From Echeneis naucrates (lineage: Eukaryota; Chordata; Actinopteri; Carangiformes; Echeneidae), in assembly GCF_900963305.1 (NCBI RefSeq), contig NC_042525.1, positions 9,613,421 to 9,677,420 of the forward strand: a stretch of DNA of 64,000 bases, read 5' to 3'. Below are positions 1 to 14,179 of the stretch, one piece after another. Both the position numbers and the translations under genes were made by a program. The notes beneath the pieces are model-generated. The model made no database searches and was not told where the DNA came from. It saw nothing but the letters and a program-made list of their open reading frames with translations. How positions within the stretch are numbered: the stretch's first letter is position 1; each line of letters opens with the position of its first letter.

Positions 1-3000
1 TCTTATTAACATAGAAGGCAACAGCAGGAGCAACAGTTCATGCATTACTACTCAGGGGAGGGTTAGCAGCATGCATTTCAAACATACACATGTTCCCCAG
101 TGTGATTCAGCGGAGAAAAAAAAAAGAATCACACAGCAACGCTGATCAGAGCTGCTCAGCCTGCTTGCTCTGCTCTCAGGGCCCCTGACAGAGGCAAAAA
201 TGTTTGAGATGCAGGGAGCCCTGAGTTTGTCCATCACTGATTAATAAAAACTCCAGCTTTTCCTGCCCAGTTGCAGCTGATACGTTCGTGTGTGGGTATT
301 GACACAAGTCCTGAACAAGCTTATCTTTATGATAAGACAGAGGTAAACACACACGAAGGTGCGTGTAAACAAAAACGTGCACGAGACACATGCACACACA
401 GACAAGTGATCCACGGTGTGCAGGAGCTGTTGTTTAATTTGTAAAACACTGTTCAGCAAAGCTGGAGCAAAGCAGGCAATTAGAGGCTCTTCTTCCTTAG
501 CACTTGACTGTATTCCTTTAACCTTTACACAATGATTTATGTCAAAGGATTTGTCACCTTCACAGTGGAGCCTTCACACACAGCTTTTCAAAATACATAA
601 TAGGGGAAAAACTTAAAATCCTCCTGTGAGGATTTGGGAACTTATATAACTCCCAATTATCAAAACTTCTTGCAGCCTTTCCAGGCCTCCCCTCTGTTTG
701 TAAGACTCACAAAATATCTACAGTGCCACTGAAGAGTGTATAATGCCTGTGTGCCCACATGACTGGCGAAAACACTCCTGCTCTTTCTGCCCCGCTGAGT
801 CCTGCTGCATAATGGGGGTCTTGAAGGCTCTGGGCTCAGAGCAGGCCTGCCTAACAAAGCCTTGGTGGCTTGCAGCAGACAGGAGAGTGTGTTTGCGAGC
901 CGGTTGCCAAAAACTAATTTTCAGGAGGTTTTCTGTGGGATGCAGCGGCAGCAGCATGACAATGTGAGGTTTAGATATCTTGGTGAGCGGGGAGGGCTGG
1001 GGTTGAGATATGTAGGTCTTTTGTGAAGGTCCAGAGAGTTGTTCAAGACATGGAAGTTCACAAATTGGGAGTTCAGAATACATTTCTCAAGTAAGGTTTG
1101 GTTTTTGTTTTTAGTTGTTGTTTTTTTGTTTTTTTTACTTTTGCTGTTTGTTTCATTGCAATTTATGAATTGGCACTGCTTCATGAGGAACGTTTTGGTA
1201 TGAATTTCAGATTAACTGCACCAACAAAGCCACCTTCACCAATCAGCCACATACTAGGTATATATTTCACTGAGTCTCTATCCATCTTTTGTGAGTATTT
1301 TTGTCCCATATACCCTCCCCGTTCACTCTCCTTTTCTGCTCCAGAGTAATGTACCTGTTTACCTGCTGGGTGGTCTTGAGCTGGGCTAAACCAAAGTCCC
1401 AGTCCCGGCAATTTAAGTGTAGAGTAGCTGCTAATCCGATTTCAGGAAACAGCCAAACCCCAAACCTCCCCCTCCCTCGCCTTTCTCCATCCAAGCTTAC
1501 CCCTTCCCCTCAGAGAAGGATAGAAATAAAATAAAAGAAAAATGAGTGACAGCAAAAAAGTTGAAGGGGGAATATTTAAACTGGAAGTTTTTGGAGTATT
1601 TTTCAGGCAGTCGTTAACTAGGACTCTTACTATGTACCGAGTCCTTTAATAAGGTGCAATACTAAGAACATATTACCTGTACGCTGACTGGTCTCTCATC
1701 TGTCCACCCTGCACTCTGGGACGTTACTGAGGCCAAACATAAAGCAGGGTTTCATGGTACTGGAGCTTATCTGGCCTCTGAAAGTATGTGAGACATGCCA
1801 GGAAACAAAGAAGCTTCTCTGAGCCCAATAGCAGGGTGAGCATATCCCTTTCACAGGCCACACATCTCCCCGGTTTTACTTTATTTAACAGATCATGGTG
1901 ATTTTCAGCTGAGAGGGTCTGCACCTGGTCTAGGACTGACCAAAGCAGAGCAAACGGACTACCACGGCAAACACAGTATGCGTATATATAGATGATTCTA
2001 TCTCATTGTGTCATATATCATATAAGGTTTCATCTGTTTTTGTGTATTTATTTGAAGCGAATTTGAATGGATTGAAGTGAAACGATAAAGTAACCATAAA
2101 CCGCACAGTTCACAATAAAATGTTAAAAAAATGCAGTTTTTTGAAAAGGTTTTTTCCTCACATGTTATTTGTTTTAATCAGTACTATACTTATGAGAGGG
2201 AGAAATGATTAATCCTGTGACTAATCCTTATTACACAAGCCAAATGAACAATTCAATGAAAGAAACACTTTGGATCTGTATTTTGACAAGGAGGATATTG
2301 AATGTTCTCATGTGAAAAGCACTTTTTTATAAACCTATCTTCAAATTTGCAGATAAAATTTCACTCTATTGCTAAGTATTATTAATATTGGGAAGAAAAA
2401 AAATATTGAATGTTAAAGACAAGGCACATATAATAGAAATATTCAGATAAAGCAGTTAGTCAGTCAAACTTCATATGGAACATAGTAAACTTGGTTAGTT
2501 CCTACTGACGGTATGGTATTTCTAAAATGACTTGTATAGTATGACCTATATATTCAGCTTTCTTTTGAGGAGAGAAGTGGGCCAGGGGGACTTTATGTAT
2601 CGAGGCTGGCAGCAAACTCCGCTCACCCTGAGGAAAGCATGGCCTCAACTGGCCAAACATGAGCAGTACAACCTGCTGCAGCTCCCGGCATCCCAGGTGA
2701 TTTAACTGGCACTACCCAGATGGTATGAAACCATGTATTTTATACTAAAAAAATAATTAATAATTTTTTTGGGGGGGATGTATTCAATTTTTGCATTTAT
2801 TATTGCTTATTTAGAAGCCATGAAATTAAAAGGATATTAGCATTGCAGACATGTTGCGTTGGGTGTAAGCATAAAGCCGTATGTCATGCTTCTGACATGA
2901 ATAAATCTGTTGTATATTTGACATGTTGAAATCCCACAACACATATACGCAGGCACACAGTGGTGTTGGAAAAGCATTGTGTGTGACATGAGAGGATCAG

Positions 3001-3118
3001 TGTCACAGTGTCACAGCTGATCCCTGGTGTACTGTAAGACAGCAGAGACCCTCAGGGCCCCTTTTTACTGCTGGGAATACGGCAGTCCATACGGCATCTG
3101 TTGTACCCACTGTGTGAA

Positions 3119-3121
<3 letters not shown>

Positions 3122-3167
<46 letters not shown>
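3122..3167. repeat. (GT)n microsatellite
   Basis: An uninterrupted run of about 23 GT units lies in the left gene-free flank. Translated frames across it, which read as alternating Cys-Val or Thr-His, are artefacts of the repeat. Confidence 0.97.
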
Positions 3168-3170
<3 letters not shown>

Positions 3171-6100
3171 ATGCATGCCTCCATATGCACATTTGTTTGT
3201 GCATGTGTTTTAGAGGGTGTGATTTTTGTGCATTTCTGATTGTACAAACTAAATGATCTTCTTGCACAGCTGAATTTCTACCACACTCCCATCCCACTCC
3301 CACTCTGAACAGGTTTTTCCTACTCAACCTAACCTGCCAGCCATCTGCCATTGTGGCTACCTGATTAACCCCATTCTCCAGAGTTCCTCCCGTGTTTATT
3401 TGTCCCGTCTGAAACGACAGGTTGCTCTGGTTGCAGCTGCTGATGACCTTGGTGTTACACTCCTGCCACAGTAGGATTGCTCCATAAATGGTCAGTAAAG
3501 ACTAACTGTCTGGGGGTTAAAAGCCCCCACTATTACAAACAAAGGTAAGTAACAGTGACTTGGTTGTGATTGTGAAAAGGCTTCTGCTCCGACTCTTTCC
3601 TCCTCTTCCTTTTAGGGTGAATGAGGCTTTATTATTTGATTCAGAGAATTCAATTCAAAGAGCTATTTTAAAAAAAGGAATTTTTTTTTTTTTTTTTTTT
3701 TCACATGGGCTTGATTGGGAATTCAACCCCACGGACATCCCTTGTTTAGTTCTGCAGGAAGGGGTTATCTGAAATTTGTATCAGGAATGAACTTTTTGTC
3801 CAATGTGGTTTTCAGCTCATAGCAGTGTCAGTCAGTCTCAGCGTGTTGGTCAAGAGGGGAATTTCTTAAAACCTGTTGGAGACATTTCTTTAAAAATGTA
3901 TAACATCAACAGTCCAAGATGATGATTTTTAGTGACTATAGTTGCCCTATGGCTCTACCTCTAACAGCATCAGCAGACTTAAATTTTGGGCCTCTGTAAA
4001 ATAAAGTTCTAGACGTTTTCCAAGAAAGGTTAGCTCACACATTTATATAATCTCATGATTATATTGACTTTGGTGGTAACATCAACCTTTCACGCATCAC
4101 CATTATCAGGTACATTGGCATATAATGGCATTCCCATAAGCCTGAGCTGTACTTTGCATTTACTATTAATGAGCAAATTTTGCAATGTAAACATGACAAT
4201 TCGGATGATGAACATCATTTTTCATTTTACTTCAATACTTGATTTTTTTTAGAATTTGAGGATTGCTATGATAAGATTTTGGCGTACAAGTGAAAGAGTA
4301 GACAGTAAACATTCACAAAATCAGCAACGCAAAATATTTCAGTCTCAATAAACAGTGGCCAAAAGGCTAACCACTTACTTATCTAACCACTGTGTCTTCA
4401 TGAGGGCATCTGAGAAAAGTGCTGATCTAACACTTCTACAGTTGCTGTGAAGAGGAGACTCTTGAAAAGGCACCAAGGAGCTCAGTCCACTCCCTGGGCA
4501 GACACAGACAGACTGCGCCAGATTAACTGGTTTTCTTAATGTCTCCTCTCCAGCAAAGTTTCTTTCAGAGGCCTGAGAGGCAAACAGGCCCCAGTGAAAG
4601 GCTCACTCCCCATTAGTGGAGGTAAATGGCTCTTCAGTGAGCAACCGGTTAAAGCAGGGTGGGATAAAGGGCCTCTCTACGCACTTCTTCAACCAGATTA
4701 GAGAGGTGACTCTTGTCTAGAGCATGTAAAATGTTTATACATGCACAGGGAAGCACTCTACCAGAAGAACCAGTGACAACATCACTTTTGCATTTATCAT
4801 CAGGAATTTGAGAGTCTTTTGTCTTTAGACGTTCCAAATGACGTATTTGAAAATCTACTTTACATTTAATCATGTTTTCTTATTGCAAGACATTCAACCC
4901 AACGTGAAGGTTACAATAACATCTCCCTCAGTAATAAAAGTTACAAGAAATACAACTAATACAACTAAGGAAGGAAATATATTCTAACTTTTATATATCA
5001 TAACGTTTTAAATTAAAATCATGTGTCTCTTTGCATAAACTGCCAAAATGTTTCGATACATCTGTCCATTCCAACTTCTTGAAAGAATGGGAGCAAAAAA
5101 AAAAAAAAGCTGCACCTACTCGCAGGCTTGTTGCCTCCTTGCCAACGACCAGCCCCTGATTGCATTTCAGCCGAGAAGTAAATACTACATGCTCAGTTAC
5201 CAGGTGAAATCGAGCAGGCAGATGTGTCTGCAGCCTCAGTAGACACTCGCTGGACCCTGCCTCTGTCTACCAGTGCCACAGAGTTTCTAGCCAAGTCCAT
5301 GTTGCTGAGTAAGTGTGTGTGCATGTGCGCATGCGTGCGTGCGCGTTTCTGTGTGTGAGACTTATTCCAAATTAAACTTTGGATTTAGATCTAAGAGAAG
5401 AACAAACCTAATCTGCATTTAATTGATCATTAACAATAAAAATAACAAATACCAATTGCTTCAAATTTATATGCACTCTCAAAATTCATCAGGCCTGCTT
5501 GTTATGAAAGTTGCACAAAGGATGAGAGCATCAGATGTTTGTTTGCCAGAGAAGGGGTGAGAACACAATAGCCCTCCTTCCAAGGGTCTGTAACCATACA
5601 CTCTAATAAAGTCACTGCCTGCAAATAAAGAGCCACTGCTCAGCTCGTGTTACAACAACGATGGCATTATACAACTCGGCTCTGTTTTGAAGCACACCGC
5701 CAAATGTTGGAGAGCAGCAAAGAGAGCTCAATGAACATTATCTAATAATCATGAGCCAGAGATACCTTATTTTATTGGCAGTAAAGGCTGATAAGACAGA
5801 TGTGAGTGGGTGAGTTAGTTTGATATAATGTGGTGTTTATCAACATCTGTCCACAGACTATACATTTATTTTTAAATACTTAGTGTCACTTTAATTCAGT
5901 TTTATGCAGCAACATGACAGATTGTTTTGTTTAATTTAATGAAAATGAACTAAATCGCTTTCTGTTTTTCTAAAAATAGGTGCTTCTTTTGGACATTAAT
6001 ATTTTTTACATTTTCACCTTATGAAAAAATTAAACATGTCATTAAATTGTGAGGAAATCAATTACAATCTAACAATGCTCTAAAAATAAGCAAGTAAATA

Positions 6101-8199
6101 ACCTGAAGGATATGTCAAAATTTAATGGTCTAAATGTGGGACTGCAACAATTAGAGGTGATACAAAGTCATCCTAAATAAAGCAGATCTTTTTAATGTGA
6201 AATACTGAAAATAAACAATAGTGAGATTTCCTTGATATACCTTTAAATAACAACTACCTGATACACTCTACTGTGCCAAAAGCTGCATCCAGCCAAAGTT
6301 TGACAGAGTCTCTCTTCAGAAACTTCAGGTCTCCCTGTTACTAAAGGTTGTGACCCCGCTTTTTATTTTTCCCGGGGCTGTTGGGTTAATGAAGTAACAA
6401 CAAACTGGGCCTACGGCTAATTTGGAGTGGCACTTCCTGGCCCCTTCTGTCTCTGCGAAGACGTATTTCATTTTCTCTTATCTCTGCCTCGGTCATGTGG
6501 CTTTCCGCATGGACACCCATGTCTCCCCCAGTTGCACGACTAATGGAAACTTCGTTAATGTCATTAATCTGCAGACCAGGACACGAACCAACCATATTTA
6601 ACCTTTCTGGGCAGGCCTCTGCAGCTGAAGCTGTGGCGACTCCCCTCACACTCTACTTGTGGATCATTGTGATATGTAACCATTTGAAAATCTCTTTCCC
6701 ACATTATTTAAGCCACTGTAAAGCCATTTTGAACTTTAATGGGACTGGCACCCAACATCGCAAGACTTTATATAAAAATGAATGGTTGGATGCTTTCTGA
6801 GATCACTCCATCCTTCAATTTACACTGAGTATTTATCTTTTCCAATCAGCCTCTCATTAGTGAGTGAGAGTTTGTAAACAACAGCACGCTCACCTCCACT
6901 ATGCACATTTAAACAATGGTAATGTCAAAAGACTTAATGACTAATCGGGTGGCTGGTATTCATGCCCCATTCATGCCTTATTCACACATTCCACTAGCTC
7001 CATGAATGGACACCCCGAGCCACACATGTCATATACTTTCATTCATAAAGAAGAGAACAGGAGAGGGGGAGCAGGGTTTAAAAAAAAAAAAAAAAAAACA
7101 GGAATCTGTCTAGTAGGATGGGTAACCCAGGGGACATTTTCTTTTGTGTGGGACTCAGCTTATGGGGCCAAATGCCAGCAGGCTTACCTCCACACTGTCT
7201 GTCTGTGTGTGTCCCCTTTTCCTTTGCACACAGTAATTAGGAGGATCTTAATGGAGAGGGGGTTTATTAGTGTCTGAGGAAGGCTTTAAACGTCACTTTA
7301 ATTAAGGGGGATTCGGCAGACAGCTTGTGTGGCGATGTCACCCATTTTATAAAATCCTTGTTTGGGCACAACAGGAAAATAGAAGTGGGTCTTTAAAGAA
7401 AAGAGGGGGGTTGCGCTTTCTAGAGGGAGGCAGTCTAGACCAGCGGTCAGAGGCAGAATAGATAGTCTGACCCTGGCTGAGCATTAAGATGACGGTCATT
7501 ATCTGCCAAGAAATTCCACGTGTGCATGCAGGGAGCAGTGCCACCCCCTCATCCCCCAGAAAAAAAAAATAAAATCAGCCAAATAAACCTTCCACCCCAG
7601 TGGAACTGTTTCATTCAAAAGATAACCTCACTGTTAAAATTTTTGGGGGATTAATTTATTCTCAGCATATCCTATGGCCATTCATGCAGGATATAAAATC
7701 CTAGATTATTTCCTGCTTGGTTAACCCGCATCCGGCCAGTCCCTCTCACAAAGCCATTCTAATGTTGCCATTAGTTATGCTCCTCTGGTGGCCAAAAGAT
7801 TGATCCCAGAGACTTGGAATCCAATAAATGTGTACATGAATGGCAGAAGGAGATAACACGATTCTCACAGATAGTGTAAGAGGCTGATCAGTGCTGAAAC
7901 ATGGCTGGAAAAATATGATTAACAAAATACTATTTGAAAATAACCTGAAAATTAAATTTTTCTTTGCCTCATCCTTTTTTCCTTCCTTCCTTATTGTGTG
8001 TAATATATTATATAAAACTTAAAATATGGAACACATTGTGTTTGTTTACCAGTTAAAAAAAATGTTTTTTGAATAAACTTTTACTTGATAAGAAAAAAAA
8101 AATTAAGAAACTTTTCAGTCAAAATAACATTGCAAGACAGTAAGTACTCACTCAGGTTGTGTTGTCACAGACATCATGAGGCTATAAAAGTGGAAGGAA

Positions 8200-8430
8200 G
8201 ACTCTTCAACAATAACTGCAGCTGCTGGGAGCCTACAGAGGGGATCTGATAATGGGCCCGAGGGGAAACAACAACATGCTCAGGGACCAGGGATTGTCTG
8301 GAAGACAGATAAGACACAGGAACAGGTTATCAGCTAGTTTATGAGGTGTCACTCTGCTCAAACACTCACCTGTTCTGCAGGAAAATCACTAACAGGCGTC
8401 CCATTAATTCATGCAGGGATCTTGCTGTTA
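8200..8430. promoter_or_regulatory. Candidate noncoding regulatory element with GATA sites
   Basis: This block of non-repetitive sequence contains three GATA-type motifs within about 90 bp: TGATAAT near 8248, AGATAAGA at 8307-8314 and TTATCA (reverse GATA) at 8327-8332. It stands out from its AT-rich, low-complexity surroundings. Calling it an enhancer is inference from motif clustering only. GATA-like words also occur by chance in AT-rich DNA. Confidence 0.2.
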
Positions 8431-9176
8431 TGGTTCATTTAAATGTAGACGGCTTTTAGCACATCTCAAAACCAGGTCTCCTACACAGTATTTGCATTCT
8501 GTGTAGAAGCTGCACCGATTTTTTGTGTTGTTATTTATTTATTTATTTTTAAGCAATCAAATTTGAAAATTTTATTTACAGTCAGAACCATAATTTTCAT
8601 AACTCAAATAAGGTAAAAAAGATGGTGTCAGGATTTGCACTGTAAAGCTGTAACTTTGTGTGTTTACAGAGAAAATCTCATGTCTACATGATAAAATATT
8701 GATGCTGCACTTAAGATAAGTCAGAGCAGGCTTTAGGGACACAAGAAATATTTTGTCCATCCAAAATAACTTTTTTCTTTTTCTTCTTTGTTTTGTTGTT
8801 TTGCTTTTTGTCCTACTTGGCTGTCACAGTGAACCTATTATTATTTATTTTATTAATTTGCCTCAGTGCAGTAGTTTCCCCATCTTATTGGGTCCCAAAA
8901 GCAAAACCTGAATTGTATGAATTCAACCTTTGTAATTTTATAAAAGACACTGTTGGGTATTGCATGGGTAGTAAGAAAAGGAAATAGGTGAGCGAGCTGC
9001 TTGACTCAGACAAATGGCAGCTGAGCTGGTAGTACATAGGGTTGATGTGCCCTGTGGCACCGCTGGATAGGTGACTTCAAAACACTCCCTCTGCAGGTAG
9101 AGAGAGCTGGAGCCACCACATCCTGGGCCATTCTGAACAAAAAAGCCCCAAAGCTATATAGCTATATAGCTATTTA

Positions 9177-9177
<1 letters not shown>

Positions 9178-9226
<49 letters not shown>
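9178..9226. repeat. (TA)n microsatellite with CA tail
   Basis: About 21 TA units run into a short CACACA stretch. They are preceded at about 9154-9170 by a degenerate tandem of TATAGC units, which suggests stepwise slippage expansion. Confidence 0.95.
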
Positions 9227-12200
9227 ATAGACGTGTGTGTATCTGAGTACTGATTACCAATTGCTTCATTTAGTAACACAAACCTGACCAAATGGAGGAC
9301 TACAGTGGGACTACACTGTTTAAGTTTAATGCAAAAAAGAAATTGTAGGTTCACTGCACTCTTTGGTGACAAATAATCAATCAATCTAAATACAAATCAC
9401 AACACCAATTTGTCCTTTCCAGTGACTTCTTCCATATGTGATAACAATCACCACATCATGAATAATTAAAGAGGATATTTTGTTATCATCTTTTAGCAGC
9501 TTGTCATAATGTACAGGAAATGTATCTTTACCAAAATGGTAAACTGCAAAAAATTTGTCAAAACTTTACTTTGTCAAATCACTCACACTATATTATGGTT
9601 TACTTTTACATAAGATAACATAGTTACATGACATGCCTCATTGTGCATATCGCAATGCCACGAAATCAGAGAGAAATGTTCCTTTCCATATACAAATGAA
9701 TGTATAAACACTGCCCCACTGTAGACTGCTCAGCTGCATGGTTACATTCTTCTGATTTTTTATCATTATTCTTTCACCCACATAAATGATCAAAACAAAT
9801 GACAATCTCTGTGCAAAGAAAAGACGGAGCCCACAAAAGGGAGTCTGACAGCCATTTCCACAACAGATGTTTTTACAGAGGGGTGTCTTCTCTCCACTGA
9901 GCAGTCTCACACATGAGAGACCCCCAAAAGCTTCAGAGAAACGTCCAGAAAACCAACATGTAAATTTGTAACTGCCATGTCTCAAACTATCAGGCCCATT
10001 CCAGTTTTATTTAAGTGAAAAAAAAAACAAGGAAAATAAAGAAAATCCAAATATAAAATTCAGCATGGATGACATCAAATGATAGAGGTACAGAATTAGA
10101 ACTTCAATATCAAAAAGAGACAACAGACAACATTGTTATGTGTTATCATGAAAAGATAAGTCGCTATTGATCCAGATTGTGGGCAAAGGCTGCACTATTG
10201 ACAGGAAGACAGAATATGTCGGAGGGGCAATATTTCATACATTTGGCCTGTTCACTCCATCACTGTGAGAGGGTGTTTTTCTGGGCTGTATATAATAACA
10301 TGTGTGCTCTTTATTTCCCTCAGATCAATGGTAATGCAAGGGGGGCCACATAAGATGGATGCCACGGGCAGGTTAACCTATCGACTGCTGAACAGAGACA
10401 CACAGACCAAGACAAGGGAGACCAACCCATTTACTGAGCTGTATCAAAGCTTCTTGTGTTTTGAATAGCCCTGTTTATTGCACTCATTTGTGTCAGCTTA
10501 TTGTGTCAAACAAAACTTTACTTCTGGAAAATACAAAGTGTAATTTCCTTTCATTGGTGGATTTAGTTTGCCTATATCCTATGGTTGGGTCAGTGTGTCT
10601 TTATTCAATAAATTCATTTGTTAAAGAGACATACTTACATTTTTGCTTTAAGGTTAATGCGCTACATGTCCTGCGGACTGTGGAAACAGTGGTAATGCAC
10701 GGTGTGGTGACCACTTCCTGGAGACAGGACAGGAGGCAGACGGGTGGGCAGGCTAGCCCTCACAGGTGGCCCGGATCTGGATCAGGTCAGCCCTCACCCA
10801 GCCAGCCAGCTAATCTCACTCTCATGCTCCAAGTCAAGTCTCTACCACTGCAGCCCCTGACAAAGGAAAAAAGTGCAAAGGTCAAATATAATGAAAACAT
10901 ATGCCAACTTTGATTTCACAAGTGTTGTTCATACTGTAGTTTTATAAAAAAAAAAAATCTACATTATGACCTTCGCAATCCCACAACCTTCAGAACCAAG
11001 CAGAGAGGTGAAATGATTAGCAAGTCTCAGATTTGATTAAAGATGGGTGGTGATTGTGAAAGAGGCCCTACATTGTAAAAGTTTCAGTTAATTAAACTGT
11101 ACTGTGCTTGAATTCACTCTGTAAATGCATCTTTTGTAATGCCGTGGAACAGATATGTTCAGTGTTTAAATTTTTAACAAATTCTCTCTCCAAATAATGT
11201 GCTGATTCCATCTCTGCTTCACAGGTGATTCAACTGAAAAAATATCAGATAATTCTGTGCCTTTCTATTGTGGATGCAATACTACACATTCACTAAGAAA
11301 ATATAATAAAATCTAAATATGAAGTCACTCTGGCTGAACTGGAAATCGAATGTTAATAGAATAATACTGTTCCAACAGACAGCGCAGAGCATTATTGTCT
11401 AAAGTTAGGTAAAGGGTAATTAATTTGGCAGTAAATCATTCAGTGTTTTGGGGACTCTGATGAGAATTGTAAAATTAATTTATTTTTGCTCAGACACCCC
11501 CCACCCACCCACTCTCCCTCTCCCCCTCCCCATCCCCATCCCCACTGTCTGTGTGAAAATGGAAATCTGTGCCACCAGTACAATATCCACATTATGTGCC
11601 CTCACTCAACATTGTTGTGTGACATGCTTGATTGTACCCAGCATATATGAGCAGAAATGTGTAAACATACCATTAGCACATATTAAAGTTCCTTTCCACT
11701 TGCAGCAGAGTCTAGTTTAATGAGCTTACAAGTTTTTAAATTATTTATTCTGGGTCTTAGACAGAAAAATGTTGCCCTTGGGCCCAACAGGAAAACACAA
11801 TCATTTTCCAATTCAAACATGCTTTAAATTCACTTTATAAAAACACACAAATAGATTTTGTCATATATATTTTACTCAACCCTCAACAGAAATTGTGAAT
11901 AATAAAGTTGCTCGGGGTTCAGAGTGTAATACGGGTGTTTTTATTGTTCATGGCATCTGTCATTGTATCAAACCGGCTTACTGTGTGTTTATTGTAGCAG
12001 GAAACCTGGACAAATTCTAAAATTACATTAAGATATTCCACTCTAATTTTGCAATGCATTAATTTAAGCATGGTTGTGTGAGTGTAAACTATGACTAGCT
12101 GAGTGCATGCATCTAGAGCATGTCTCCTTTCCTCACATGCACAACAGTTAAAGTCCTTCCTCACAAAGACATATAAGGAAAAACTGATCTAGCATTAATT

Positions 12201-14179
12201 ACAATAAAAAGTTAGCTGTTTGCAGGTGAGATGGAAGCAAAGCTCAACATCAGCTGCTTCTTTTGATCATGACTGCAAATCAATTCTTAGCACAAGAAGG
12301 TTGCTTCAATGGTGAACTACTCACATCCACTGTGTTTTAATGCTGGTCTGCGCTACAGAAGAAATTAAAAAAAAAAAAAAAAGACACAATGAGAGAAATG
12401 ACTTTACTTCTAGATGCTATACATGATTGTAGCTCTGATAGGAGCAGAGCTTCCTTGGAGGTTTTGCTTCTGCTGCAGGGTCTAACACCAAACCAAGAAG
12501 TGGGTGATGTCTCACGTTCACTAATAACTCAATGCTGCCACCTAGTGTTGACATACAGTTTCCTTCAAAAAGAAAAAGACAAGCTCTAAAGCGTCAGCAT
12601 TATTTTGTCTGTCAGCACGAGTCTACAGCCTATTTACAGCTGAATGCTTAGTAAGAGAAGATGAAAAACAAACTTGATTATACATACGCTGGCTTTGAAA
12701 GCTTTACATTTTCTTTCGGGATAAACTGCAGTTAAGATTTTGGTTTGTTTGTAAAAGTGTGAGCTGATGTCTTAAGGCGGAGTATTCAGAACTTTAACAA
12801 AAGTATAATCTTGATTTTACATTATGTTGATGGGCAAGTACATCAATATGTGCTCTATGTATATAAGTTGTCACTGTCAGCTGCAAACAGAGAAAAACAA
12901 GACGGTCTCCACCTGTCTAACCATGAGCTCAGGGTTGAAACAGAGTTCAGCCAAGCCGAGGATTGTTCCTGCTTGTTTTATCAGTGGAGTGTACCATATT
13001 TCCTGGTGAAATACAACAGCCAGCGAGAGATACTGCCAAGGGAGCAGGAAAACAATTGAATGGGCATTAATGATTTACATGTACATATCTGCCATAATAC
13101 CAACACAGGCCCAGGTAACTGAGAGCGGCCTCTGACGGCATTATCGATGCAGCCTCAGATAACGCTTTGATCATCAACTATGTATGGATCTGGCAAAAGC
13201 TATAAGATAATGTCCCGCTGAGAGAGGACTATTTTCTGGTCTAAGGTGGGACCAGTGCTGAGATACTGAGTCAAGAACCAAAGATGACTCAGGGGAAGCG
13301 ACACCTGTACCAAAGAGAAAGCCCTGACCTAACATGTACGTGTGAATGAGAAGAAAGCCCCACCAAGGATATTGCTTCACGTGTGCGCGTTTTCTGTCTT
13401 GCTTTGCTTTGTTTTCGAATCCTGCCAAAGGTTGACAATCAACAATTACAGTTTGCTTTTTTTATGGTGCATGTTCATTTAATTAAAGTTTCACTCATAT
13501 AATTTACTGCATAACTTGCTGGCAAATGAATTAAACACAGAGAATTATTTCAAACGACATTATTATCAGCAAGAGGTAAAGAAGAAAGATGGCACACAAA
13601 CCCTTTTCAGAAAAGGGTTTTTAACCAATTACCTTCATACCTGCAATTTAGTTCAACTAGAAATTATGTTCAGTGTCAATGAACTAGCACAAACTCCTCA
13701 AAAATATTCAGGTTTTAATCTCATAAACCCGAAAACGCAATAAAATCCTGAAACTACAGGAGGAACCTACCAGTTTGGGAAAGACTGCAACTATTTCAGC
13801 AAAATGGGGAAGAAGTTTCTTTGCTCAAATGACTTTTAGCATTGCAGGGCTGCATTTTAAGGGACTGGAGCTTCTGTTTCTTTCTCATTTTCACAAAGAG
13901 TTTCTGTTTTATAACGTCCAGCGTTTAATAACTGCGCACAGAGATATTTTTTAGCAGGTCGTGTACAATGAAAGGAAATGACGTGCTCATGTTTTGAATC
14001 GTGCGGGGCCAACAAGCAGCTCTGAAGGCAGACCTGGAGCCGCTGCTCTGACCAAGCTCACCGTCTTTTTTCTCCACTTTGGGGAGGAAAACGAAAGCTT
14101 CATGTCCCCATAATATCAGTCAGAGTGAGTTTGACAATATTAAAGAGTCGTTTTGCTCCAGATAACCCCTATCGGTTCG

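Larger units (their letters stand above)
1..13990. other. Gene-free left flank
   Basis: No reading frame here looks like a conserved protein on either strand. Stop-free stretches are short, lack supporting splice sites and resemble no family I know. The DNA is AT-rich and contains microsatellites, homopolymers and several blocks of higher complexity, for example about 6270-6720, 7240-7380, 7640-7770, 8200-8430 and 13060-13190. These blocks look like possible conserved noncoding elements, but this cannot be tested without alignment. In human the DNA beyond HIF1AN leads to PAX2, so enhancers of a developmental gene to the left would be a reasonable explanation. That is inference from synteny, not from the sequence. 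Confidence 0.6.

Noticed and set aside
10461-10913. 150-residue forward frame
   Set aside because: No recognised domain, no splice context and no similarity to a known family; the region is AT-rich intergenic DNA.
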